Of a stretch of DNA of 32,005 bases, positions 14,688 through 21,289 are shown piece by piece; position 1 is the stretch's first letter, and each line of letters starts with the position of its first letter. This DNA is from CAZLLV01 sp964560325 (GTDB taxonomy: Bacteria > Acidobacteriota > Thermoanaerobaculia > Multivoradales > DATKCC01). The stretch is taken from positions 1 to 32,005 of the forward strand of contig CAZLLV010000322.1 in the NCBI GenBank assembly GCA_964560325.1. Reading direction: 5' to 3'. Under the pieces are notes generated by a model. The model was not told the origin of the DNA. It saw nothing but the letters and a program-made list of their open reading frames with translations, and ran no database searches. The position numbers and the translations under genes were made by a program.

Positions 14688-15419
14688 ATGCGAAGACTGG
14701 CCATCCCCCTCCTCGCCGCGGTCGTCCTGCTGCCGCTCCTCGCGACGGCGAGCGACGCCCAGGACCTGATCTACGACCCGTACGGCACCTGGAACGGTTA
14801 CAAGGTCTACCTCTCGCCCGCGCGGCACGACAACTCCGGATCGCGGGGCGAGTGCGGCTCGCTGGGCGAGAACGACCTGGCGTACTACGCCGCCTGGGAC
14901 GCCACCAACGGCACCTACTATTGGGACGCCTACGACCCGAGCTCGCCGAACCGGAACCTACGGGCGCGGGGCTACCAGGTACGTATCGGCCGCGGGACAG
15001 TGACCTCGGCGTACCAGAACTCGAACTCCTGGGGCGCCGACCTCCACATCCCGATGCACAGCAACGCCGACGTGTTCGGACAGTGCTCGCGCACCGACCC
15101 CAGTCGCTTCGGCACCGTGGTCATCTACTGGCACACCTCGAGCGGAGGACCGAACCTCGCGGCACAGCTCCGCGAGAAGGTCGGGACGCTCACCGCCGGG
15201 GGCGAGTACAGCCCTGGAACCAACGACTACACCTGCTACAACCCGGGGCACCCCTGCACCACGATCACCCTCGCCGAGCTGCGCTACACCTCCGCCACCG
15301 CGGCCTATCTCGAGTCGGACTTCCACACCTGGAACACCGGCTACGACTGGCTCTACGAGAGCTGGGTCTGGGCCTGGAGGGTCGGATTCGCCGTCGACGT
15401 CCACCTCAACTACCCGTGA
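14688..15419 (+). CDS. Secreted N-acetylmuramoyl-L-alanine amidase-like protein (Amidase_3 type)
   Basis: The protein has 243 residues with a signal peptide ending near ATASDAQ (cut about 24/25). A GGAGG Shine-Dalgarno lies five bases before the ATG. The zinc-amidase pattern is present though diverged: VYLSPARHDNSG (His47), GSLGEND (Glu61), HIPMHSNAD (His124) and AYLESDFHTW (Glu209). These fit the zinc ligands and catalytic glutamate of the Amidase_3 fold, which cuts the amide between muramic acid and L-alanine in peptidoglycan. Six cysteines (including C56, C133, C183, C190) suggest disulfides in the periplasm or outside. It is the first gene after a sigma-54 promoter and is followed by two more exported proteins in the same direction. 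Confidence 0.75.
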   Translation: MRRLAIPLLAAVVLLPLLATASDAQDLIYDPYGTWNGYKVYLSPARHDNSGSRGECGSLGENDLAYYAAWDATNGTYYWDAYDPSSPNRNLRARGYQVRIGRGTVTSAYQNSNSWGADLHIPMHSNADVFGQCSRTDPSRFGTVVIYWHTSSGGPNLAAQLREKVGTLTAGGEYSPGTNDYTCYNPGHPCTTITLAELRYTSATAAYLESDFHTWNTGYDWLYESWVWAWRVGFAVDVHLNYP

Positions 15420-15436
15420 GCCGGGAGGTTCGAACC

Positions 15437-16330
15437 ATGAAGACGAATGTGCTGCCGTTCCTGTTCCTGTCCCTCTCGATCGCGGTCACTCTCGCGGTCG
15501 CGACGCCCACCGCCGCTCAGCCGCCGCACGCCGACTCCCCCCTCGCCGCCTACCCCGGCTTCGGTCACCACGCCGAGGCGGACGAGAAGCAGTTCGAGCG
15601 CGAGGAGCTGGCGCGCGAGCGCCTGATCTCCCGCTGCATGGAGCGGGAAGGGTTCCGCTACGTCCCCGCGCCGTCGATCCCGCTCAAGGAGTTCGCCAGC
15701 CCGAGCGAGGCGATGGCGGCCTTGCGGGACGATCCCAACGGCCGCTACGAGCGTGCCCTCGCCGAGGAGGAGCGTGCGCGCTACCGCGTGTCCCTGTACG
15801 GCGTCGAAAACCCGACGTCCGAGAACGCCGACGACCAGCCCGACCCGGCCGGTACCGGCGGCGGCTGCCTCGGCGAGGCGGTACGCACCCTGCCCGGCGT
15901 CTTCGCCGCGAAGGCCGCGCTCCAGGACGAGTACGACGCCATGCGCCGGGCGGTGATGAGCGACCTGCGGGTGAAGGCCGCGGAGCGGCACTGGGCGGCC
16001 TGCATGGAAGGCCTCGGCCACCCGGTCGACGTGTCGCCGCGCGCCCTCGAGGAGCGGCAAGACGCAGAGCTCGCAGAGCTGGTCGGCCCCACCGAGGCCG
16101 AGCTGCCTACGCGCGAGGCGCTCGCGGCCTTGGGAGAGAAGCACCGCGCGGAGCGCGAGGTCACCATGCGCTGCGCTCGGAAGGTCGACCTGCCGGGCGT
16201 GGTCTCGAGCGTCCGCGCGGACCACGAGGCGCGGTTCGTGGCCGAGCACCGGGAGACGCTCGACCGGCACCTCGAAAGGTTCCACGCGCAGCAGCCGATG
16301 CTGGAGTCGATCGAGGCGACCGCCCCGTGA
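15437..16330 (+). CDS. Secreted protein of unknown function with Cys-Met motifs
   Basis: The protein has 297 residues, the ATG at 15437 following GGGAGG. A signal peptide ends near PTAAQ (about residue 28). The mature protein is mostly charged helices. Four cysteines lie in ordered motifs: LISRCMEREGFRYVP (64-78), GGGCLGEA, HWAACMEGLGH and TMRCARKVD. The C-M-x-x-x-G-F/L pattern occurs twice. I recall similar C-M-x3-G-F-x-Y segments in secreted actinobacterial proteins, but I cannot name a function. The gene sits 17 nt after the amidase gene and overlaps the GerMN lipoprotein start by 4 nt, so the three are one unit. Confidence 0.7.
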   Translation: MKTNVLPFLFLSLSIAVTLAVATPTAAQPPHADSPLAAYPGFGHHAEADEKQFEREELARERLISRCMEREGFRYVPAPSIPLKEFASPSEAMAALRDDPNGRYERALAEEERARYRVSLYGVENPTSENADDQPDPAGTGGGCLGEAVRTLPGVFAAKAALQDEYDAMRRAVMSDLRVKAAERHWAACMEGLGHPVDVSPRALEERQDAELAELVGPTEAELPTREALAALGEKHRAEREVTMRCARKVDLPGVVSSVRADHEARFVAEHRETLDRHLERFHAQQPMLESIEATAP

Positions 16331-16992
16331 GCGGGGCGACTCCGTGGCGACCGGCCTTCGGGTCGGCCGCCCTCCTCGCCCTGCTGGTGATCGCTTGCGC
16401 CGGCGGCGCCGACGATCCGGCCGCACGCTCCGCTGGAGACGGGACCGAGCCCGCCGAGGCGCGGGCGGCGAGCCCGAGCGAGACGACGAGCGATGGCGCC
16501 GACGCGCCCAGCTTCCTCCAGGACGACGCCGAGGTGGAGATGCAGGCGCTCTCCACGTCGGCATACCGCCCGGCCGATCCGGCGCAGTGCGGTCTGCCCG
16601 AAGTCGCGGCCGGGGGCGGGGCCGTCGTCTACTTCGGCTGTTCGCCCACGAGCGGACCGATCGTGCGCGCGGTGCCCGCCCGGCGCATCTCGGACGCCGA
16701 CCCGGAGGCGGCGCTGGAGGCGCTACTCGAAGGCCCGACCGAGGTGGAGCGGGAGCAGGGCTACCTCTCCTCCTTCGGCCCTCGGACGGCGGCGGTCGGG
16801 TGGCGGGTCGGCGAGCGCGACGGCCTCGCGTGGGTCGACTTCGATCGCGAGATCCTGGAGGTCGAAGGGATCTTCACCGTCCCGATGGACTCCGCCCAGA
16901 TCGTCGCCACCCTCGGCCAGTTCGAGGGCACCGAGAGAGTGCTCATCCTGGTCGGCGGCGAGCCGCTGTGCAGGGCGCTCGGAGACTGCTGA
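16327..16992 (+). CDS. GerMN-domain lipoprotein
   Basis: The protein has 221 residues, starting at a GTG that overlaps the previous stop codon (GTGA), a translational-coupling arrangement. Signal and lipobox: ALLALLVIAC with Cys24 as lipid site. Residues 25-75 are a low-complexity Ala/Ser/Glu/Asp linker. Residues 105-215 match the GerMN domain (VRAVPARRI, LEALLEGPTEVEREQGYLSS, VDFDREILEVEG, QIVATLGQFEGTERVLILVGG). This domain is known from spore germination protein GerM but is common in non-spore-formers, often near cell-wall amidases, as here. No other sporulation gene is visible. It is probably a periplasmic wall-associated partner of the amidase. Confidence 0.8.
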   Translation: MSGATPWRPAFGSAALLALLVIACAGGADDPAARSAGDGTEPAEARAASPSETTSDGADAPSFLQDDAEVEMQALSTSAYRPADPAQCGLPEVAAGGGAVVYFGCSPTSGPIVRAVPARRISDADPEAALEALLEGPTEVEREQGYLSSFGPRTAAVGWRVGERDGLAWVDFDREILEVEGIFTVPMDSAQIVATLGQFEGTERVLILVGGEPLCRALGDC

Positions 16993-17010
16993 CCCCTCGC
17001 CGGCATTCCG

Positions 17011-17337
17011 TCACTCGGCCGTGGGCTCAGACTCCTGCGGCAAACAGGCCGCCGGGCTCTCCACCACCGGCTCGCCGGCCGGAGCGGGCTGGGCCTCGTC
17101 GTCGGAGCGGGCGGCGGTCAGCCAGCCGCACTGCGGGTGGCCGAGGTACTGGCCGCACGTCGTCCAGCTCCCGTCCGCCAGCTTGCACGCTTTCTGGCAG
17201 TCCTGGGGGTACCGCAACGTCCAGCAGTAGGAGCTGCACACGACGTCCGCCGCCTGCGCCGGAACGGCGGCGAACAGCGTGGCGGCCAGGGCGGCGACGA
17301 CAGCGGCGGCGGCGAGGGACTTCCGGATACGCGGCAT
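17011..17337 (-). CDS. Small cysteine-rich secreted protein
   Basis: The protein has 108 residues and no family that I recognise. The ATG at 17337 has a GAGAGGAGA Shine-Dalgarno. The signal peptide is long and Ala-rich and ends at PAQAA (about residue 30). The mature part has seven cysteines at 34, 38, 47, 51, 61, 70 and 98, with repeated C-x3-C spacing, aromatic residues between them (WTLRYPQD, GSWTTCGQYLGH) and an acidic Pro/Glu tail. Disulfide-rich secreted peptides with such spacing include toxins, inhibitors and binding modules. It is convergent with the GerMN gene (18 nt between stop codons). Confidence 0.65.
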   Translation of the reverse strand: MPRIRKSLAAAAVVAALAATLFAAVPAQAADVVCSSYCWTLRYPQDCQKACKLADGSWTTCGQYLGHPQCGWLTAARSDDEAQPAPAGEPVVESPAACLPQESEPTAE

Positions 17338-17513
17338 GATCGATCTCCTCTCGGGGAATGGATTCGGAATTCACGAAGCACCTGCAACTCTCTTGTGCGC
17401 CAACCCACGAGAGATCGGGACAGGAGGCGGGCGGTGCTACATCTCCGCCATAGGGAAGGTGGTCGGCCTCGACGAGCGAATCGCCGGAAATGTACTTGCT
17501 AGACTGAGGTCCC

Positions 17514-17990
17514 ATGTCTCGCCCCAGGGTGTACATCGAAACCTCGGTCGTCAGCTACCTGACTGCACGATCGGGGCGGGACCTCGTGACAGCCAGCCGA
17601 CAGGAGCTGACCCAGGAGTGGTGGGACGGACAACGGCACGACTTCGATCCCTTCATCTCCGAGTTCGTGGTCGCCGAGGCTGCGGAGGGTGATCCCGAAG
17701 CGGCCAAGAAGCGCTTGGCAGTGCTCGAGGGTTTGCCGGAAGTGAGCTTACCGCCCGAAACGACCGAGCTGGCGAAATCGCTGATGGCAAACGTGCCGAT
17801 TCCCCAGAAGGCTGTCCTGGATGCCTTTCACATCGCTGCGGCGGTGATCGGTGGCGCCGACTATCTACTGACTTGGAACTTCAAGCATCTGGCGAACGCC
17901 ATGCTCCGGAAGAAGATCGAAGAAGCTTGCGAAGCGAGCGGTTATGAATCGCCGGTCATCTGCACCCCCGAGGAGTTGATGAAACCATGA
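17514..17990 (+). CDS. PIN-domain ribonuclease toxin (VapC-like)
   Basis: The protein has 158 residues with the PIN nuclease layout. The first acidic residue is in VYIETSVVSYL (Glu9, where classical VapC has Asp), then Glu50 and Glu55, Asp103 in AVLDAFHIA, and Asp116 with the following LLTWNFKHLAN. PIN toxins of this YIETS type are widespread type II toxins that cut RNA. Its stop codon overlaps the next ATG by 4 bp (ATGA), linking it to the small downstream protein. G+C is visibly lower than in the flanking genes, a sign of transfer. GAGG precedes the ATG by four bases. Confidence 0.88.
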   Translation: MSRPRVYIETSVVSYLTARSGRDLVTASRQELTQEWWDGQRHDFDPFISEFVVAEAAEGDPEAAKKRLAVLEGLPEVSLPPETTELAKSLMANVPIPQKAVLDAFHIAAAVIGGADYLLTWNFKHLANAMLRKKIEEACEASGYESPVICTPEELMKP

Positions 17991-18172
17991 CCGTAGTACT
18001 GGAACCCGACGCCGTCATCGCCGAGGTGCGCGCGATTCGCGAGGAGCTGGCCGCGAGGCACGGCAACGACGTGGACCGGCTCTACCAGGAGGTCAAGCGC
18101 AGAGAGCAGGCCTCCGATCGTTCGACGCTGACCCCAGCCCCGAAGCGGGTCGAGCCGACGTCGGTCGCGTGA
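17987..18172 (+). CDS. Small protein, probable antitoxin of the PIN toxin
   Basis: The protein has 61 residues. The N-terminus is a short strand and helix (VVLEPDAVIAEVRAIREELA), followed by RHGNDVDRLYQEVKRREQAS, a pattern typical of small proteins found directly downstream of YIETS-type PIN genes. The tail is Pro/Thr-rich and probably disordered. It overlaps the PIN gene by 4 bp. Its role as antitoxin comes from position and size; it has no clear DNA-binding domain. The toxin-first order is the reverse of most vapBC operons. Confidence 0.72.
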   Translation: MTVVLEPDAVIAEVRAIREELAARHGNDVDRLYQEVKRREQASDRSTLTPAPKRVEPTSVA

Positions 18173-18199
18173 GAGCGCGAGTCTCTGGGGGAGAACCCT

Positions 18200-19861
18200 C
18201 TACGTCTGCAGCACGCCGGTCTTGAAGCCGCCGATGTCGGGGTTCATGGCGGCGGCGCGGAGGGAGTGGGTCAGGACCTCTCTGGTCCTCGCCGGGTCGA
18301 TCAGGCCGTCGATCCAGAGCCGGGCGGCGGCGTAGCGGGGGTCTTCGGTCGCCTCGTAGCGGGCGCGGATCTCGGCGAGGCGCTCCTGCTTCTCCTCTTC
18401 CGACACGTCCTCGCCCCGGTTCTTGAGCTGGATCGCCAGCAGCGTCTTCGACGCCTGGTCGCCGCCCATCACCGCGATGTGCGTCGACGGCCAGCCCCAG
18501 AGGAAGCGCGCGCCGTACGCCTTGCCGCACATGGCGTAGTTGCCGGCGCCGAACGAGTTGCCGAGGAAGAGGGTGAGCTTCGGCACCGTCGAGTTCGCCA
18601 CCGCGTTGACCATCTTCGCGCCGTCCTTGATGATCCCGCCGCGTTCGGCGCGGCTGCCGACCATGAAGCCGGTCACGTCTTGCAGGAAGACCAGCGGGAC
18701 GCCCTTCTGGTTGCAGAGCTGGACGAAGCGGGCGCCCTTGTCCGCCGCGTCGGAGTAGACGACGCCGCCGATCTGGAGCTCCTTGTCGCGCGTGCCGGTG
18801 CCGGTCGCGCGGTGGGTGATCGAGCGGTTGTTGGCGACGATCCCGACCGGCCAGCCGCCGATCCAGCCGGTGCCGCAGACGATCGTGCGCCCGTAGGTCT
18901 CCTTGAACTCGTCGAGCTCCGAGCCGTCGAGGATGCGCGCCAGCACCTCCTTCGTCTCGTACGGCTTGCCGCGCGAGATCGGCATCACGCCGTAGAGCTC
19001 GTCCTCTCGGTAGAGCGGCTCGACCGGCTCGCGGCGGGCGAAGGGGGCGATCTCCGGATCGGCGAGTTGGGCGAATTGCGAGCGAATCTTCTCCAGGCAG
19101 GAAGCGTCGTCCGGGTGGCGGTGGTCGACCACGCCGGAGATATCGGTCTGCACCATCGCGCCGCCCAGCTCCTCGTTGCCGATCACCTCGCCGATCGCCG
19201 CCTTCACCAGGTGCGAGCCGGCGAGGAAGATCGAGCTCCCCTCGACGATGTGCGACTCGTCGCTCATGATCGGCAGGTACGCGCCGCCGGCGACGCACGA
19301 GCCCATGATCGCGGCCATCTGGAAGATCCCCTCGGCCGATAGGCGCGCGTTGTTGTAGAAGACGCGGCCGAAGTGCTCCTTGTCCGGGAAGATCTCTTCC
19401 TGCATCGGCAGGAAGACGCCGGCCGAGTCGACCAGGTAGACGATCGGCAGCCGGTTCTCGAGGGCGATCTCCTGGGCGCGCAGCACCTTCTTGCAGGTGA
19501 TCGGGAACCAGGCGCCGGCCTTGACCGTGGCGTCGTTCGAGACGACCACCACGTCGCGCCCGTGGACGGTCCCGACGCCGGTGACCACCCCGCCGGCCGG
19601 CGCGCCACCCCACTCCTCGTACATCCCGTGCCCGGCCCAGACGCCGACCTCGAGGAAGGGCGTGCCGGGATCGCACAGGGCCTCGACCCGCTCGCGGGCG
19701 AGCATCTTGCCGCGCGCGTGCTGCTTCGCCTGCGCCTTCTCGCCGCCGCCCAGCTCGATCTCCGCCTGCTGCTCGCGCAGGCGCTCGACCTCCGCGCGCC
19801 AGTGGGCGGAGCGGCGCTCGAAGGCGTCGTTCTTCGTCAGATTGCTCTCGATGACCGCCAT
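18200..19861 (-). CDS. Acyl-CoA carboxylase carboxyltransferase (beta) subunit, methylcrotonyl/geranyl-CoA type
   Basis: The protein has 553 residues, the usual length. It transfers CO2 from biotin to an acyl-CoA. The sequence follows the methylcrotonyl-CoA and geranyl-CoA carboxylase beta family: FLPMQEEIFPDKEHFGRVFY, MGSCVAGGAYLPIMSDES, then ELGGA and SGVVDH. The C-terminal half has VFLQDVTGFMVGS, FGAGNYAMCGKAY and FLWGWPSTHIAVMG. The glycine-rich oxyanion segments are intact. No alpha (biotin carboxylase/carrier) subunit is present in the window. With atuA and the crotonase further along the same strand, leucine- or terpene-type catabolism is likely. The ATG at 19861 has no Shine-Dalgarno, but a promoter close upstream predicts a very short leader. 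Confidence 0.92.
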   Translation of the reverse strand: MAVIESNLTKNDAFERRSAHWRAEVERLREQQAEIELGGGEKAQAKQHARGKMLARERVEALCDPGTPFLEVGVWAGHGMYEEWGGAPAGGVVTGVGTVHGRDVVVVSNDATVKAGAWFPITCKKVLRAQEIALENRLPIVYLVDSAGVFLPMQEEIFPDKEHFGRVFYNNARLSAEGIFQMAAIMGSCVAGGAYLPIMSDESHIVEGSSIFLAGSHLVKAAIGEVIGNEELGGAMVQTDISGVVDHRHPDDASCLEKIRSQFAQLADPEIAPFARREPVEPLYREDELYGVMPISRGKPYETKEVLARILDGSELDEFKETYGRTIVCGTGWIGGWPVGIVANNRSITHRATGTGTRDKELQIGGVVYSDAADKGARFVQLCNQKGVPLVFLQDVTGFMVGSRAERGGIIKDGAKMVNAVANSTVPKLTLFLGNSFGAGNYAMCGKAYGARFLWGWPSTHIAVMGGDQASKTLLAIQLKNRGEDVSEEEKQERLAEIRARYEATEDPRYAAARLWIDGLIDPARTREVLTHSLRAAAMNPDIGGFKTGVLQT

Positions 19862-19873
19862 GACGGCGCGGAG

Positions 19874-19892
19874 TTTATAGGACCGGCCGGTC
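19874..19892 (-). promoter_or_regulatory. Promoter -10 box with adjoining palindromic operator
   Basis: On the - strand a TATAAA box (19879 to 19874) lies 12 nt before the carboxyltransferase ATG. The perfect 12-bp palindrome GACCGGCCGGTC (19881-19892) sits just upstream of it, in the -35/-10 spacer where a repressor would block RNA polymerase. Transcription would start near 19867. The -35 match is weak. Palindromes of this size and composition are typical TetR-family operators, but no regulator gene is in the window. Confidence 0.55.
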
Positions 19893-19925
19893 TCAGCGTC
19901 TCCCAGCTTCCAGTACCATTCCTGT

Positions 19926-20627
19926 ATGCGCTTGCGGCTCTTGGCCTTCGCCTCCGCCTCCGACGCCCTGGGCGCCGGCGAGCGGGAGATCGAGCTGCCG
20001 GACGGTGCCGACGTGGCGGCGTTGCGGGCCGAGCTCGTGCGGCGGCACCCGGAGCTCGGCGCCCTCTGGAGCCGGCTCGCGGTGGCGATCGACGGCGAGA
20101 TCGCCGGCCCGGACGCGAAGATCCCCGACGGCGCCGAGGTCGCCCTCCTGCCCCCGGTCTCCGGCGGCTCGGCGACCGCGGCGAAGACGCCCGCGACTCC
20201 GGTCCGCCTCCGCGCCGCGCTCACCGACGGACCGATCGACACCGCCGCGGTGACCGACGCCGTCTCCTCCCCCACCCGGGGCGCGGTCCTCCTCTTCCTC
20301 GGCACCGTCCGCAACCACCACGGCGGCCGCCCGGTCGAACGGCTGACCTACAGCGCCTACCGCTCGATGGCGGAGGAGCGCCTACTCAGGATCGTGCGGG
20401 AGATCGAAGCGGAGGGCGACGACCTGGCGCTCGCGATCGTCCACCGGCTCGGAGAGGTGCCGGCCGGCGAGGCGAGCGTGGCGATCGCCGCGGCGTCGCC
20501 CCACCGCACGGCCGCCTACGAAGCGAGCCGCCGGGCGCTCGAGCGGTTGAAGAAAGAGGTCCCGATCTGGAAACGGGAGCGCTACGCCGGAGGGGAGGAG
20601 GCGTGGCGGGAAGAGGAGCGGTTGTAG
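19926..20627 (+). CDS. MoaD-MoaE fusion, molybdopterin synthase
   Basis: The protein has 233 residues and combines both subunits of molybdopterin synthase, which adds the dithiolene sulfurs to precursor Z in molybdenum cofactor synthesis. Residues 1-81 are MoaD, a ubiquitin-like sulfur carrier ending in LLPPVSG-G81. Residues 92-233 are MoaE: LFLGTVRNHHGG, TYSAYRSMAEE, IVHRLGEVPAGE and LKKEVPIWKRE with its active-site lysines. The MoaD Gly-Gly must be a free C-terminus to carry sulfur, yet here it is internal, followed by SATAAKTPA. In the mycobacterial fusion MoaX, cleavage after Gly-Gly is known, and the same is likely here. The gene is divergent from the carboxyltransferase and ends 7 nt from a convergent thioredoxin gene. 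The ATG lacks a Shine-Dalgarno. Confidence 0.9.
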   Translation: MRLRLLAFASASDALGAGEREIELPDGADVAALRAELVRRHPELGALWSRLAVAIDGEIAGPDAKIPDGAEVALLPPVSGGSATAAKTPATPVRLRAALTDGPIDTAAVTDAVSSPTRGAVLLFLGTVRNHHGGRPVERLTYSAYRSMAEERLLRIVREIEAEGDDLALAIVHRLGEVPAGEASVAIAAASPHRTAAYEASRRALERLKKEVPIWKRERYAGGEEAWREEERL

Positions 20628-20634
20628 AGGCCTA

Positions 20635-21174
20635 CTACTCGTCGTCGAGCTTCGACTCGGCGAGCTTGGCCTGCATCTGGATCCAGGTCCAGGCGCGGGT
20701 GGCGCCGGAGTAGCCGCTCTGGTTGGCGAGCTCTTCGCCATCGGGCAGCGCGACGACCAGGGTCGGCAGCGAGCGCACCCGGTAGCGCTGGAGCGCCTCG
20801 TCGACCTCCGGCGCGTTCGCCCCGGTCTCGACGCGCGTGTCCTCCACCTCGACCGGGACGTAGCTGGCGGCGATCTGCGCCGCCTTCGCGGGGTCGGCGA
20901 AGACCGTGCGCTTCAGGTGGTGGCAGGGCGCGCACCACTCGGCGGTGAAGAAGTAGAGGATCGGTTTGCCGTCCTCCTTCGCCCGCGCGGCCGCCTCGGG
21001 TCCGGGAGCGTGCCACTCGAGGACCGGCGAGCTCGACGCCTCCGCACCGGCGGCGCCTTCCGGCTCGGCGGCCCGGACGGGCGCGGCGGTCAGGAGGAGC
21101 GCGAACGCGAGCGTCGCGAGGGCGGCGATCGTGCGCTGAATCGGCTTGCGGGTGGCGGGGCGGTCGATGGTCAT
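20635..21174 (-). CDS. Secreted thioredoxin-like protein
   Basis: The protein has 179 residues with a signal peptide (cut near PVRAAEP, about residue 36). The thioredoxin fold follows: GKPILYFFTAEWCAPCHHL with the CAPC active site, then a cis-Pro strand LPTLVVALPDG. The family is close to thioredoxin_7/DUF255-like proteins that reduce or isomerise disulfides in the periplasm. The last helix (WTWIQMQAKLAESKL) completes the fold. AGGAG lies about 10 nt before the ATG. It is upstream of, and in the opposite direction to, the MoaD-MoaE fusion. Exported disulfide chemistry would suit the cysteine-containing secreted proteins elsewhere in the window. Confidence 0.85.
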   Translation of the reverse strand: MTIDRPATRKPIQRTIAALATLAFALLLTAAPVRAAEPEGAAGAEASSSPVLEWHAPGPEAAARAKEDGKPILYFFTAEWCAPCHHLKRTVFADPAKAAQIAASYVPVEVEDTRVETGANAPEVDEALQRYRVRSLPTLVVALPDGEELANQSGYSGATRAWTWIQMQAKLAESKLDDE

Positions 21175-21289
21175 GGCGTGGCTCTCTCCTACGGGTCCGA
21201 TTCGGTCGTCGTCCTGCGGCTACACCGTCAACCGCGCGCCGTGAAGCCGCATTCCATATTCGGCCCCACTCCCGGCCGGACTCCCAACC

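Noticed and set aside
12572..16330. 1252-codon open frame on the + strand
   Set aside because: It runs antisense through atuA and the membrane gene and is Arg/Ala/Gly-rich, as expected of shadows in GC-rich DNA. Only its end, from 15437, is a real gene in the same frame.
17486..17500. Sigma-54-like GG-N10-GC sequence before the PIN gene
   Set aside because: Spacing is right, but the -24 part (CCGGAAA) is poor and the start of transcription would fall almost on the ATG, leaving the Shine-Dalgarno out of the transcript.
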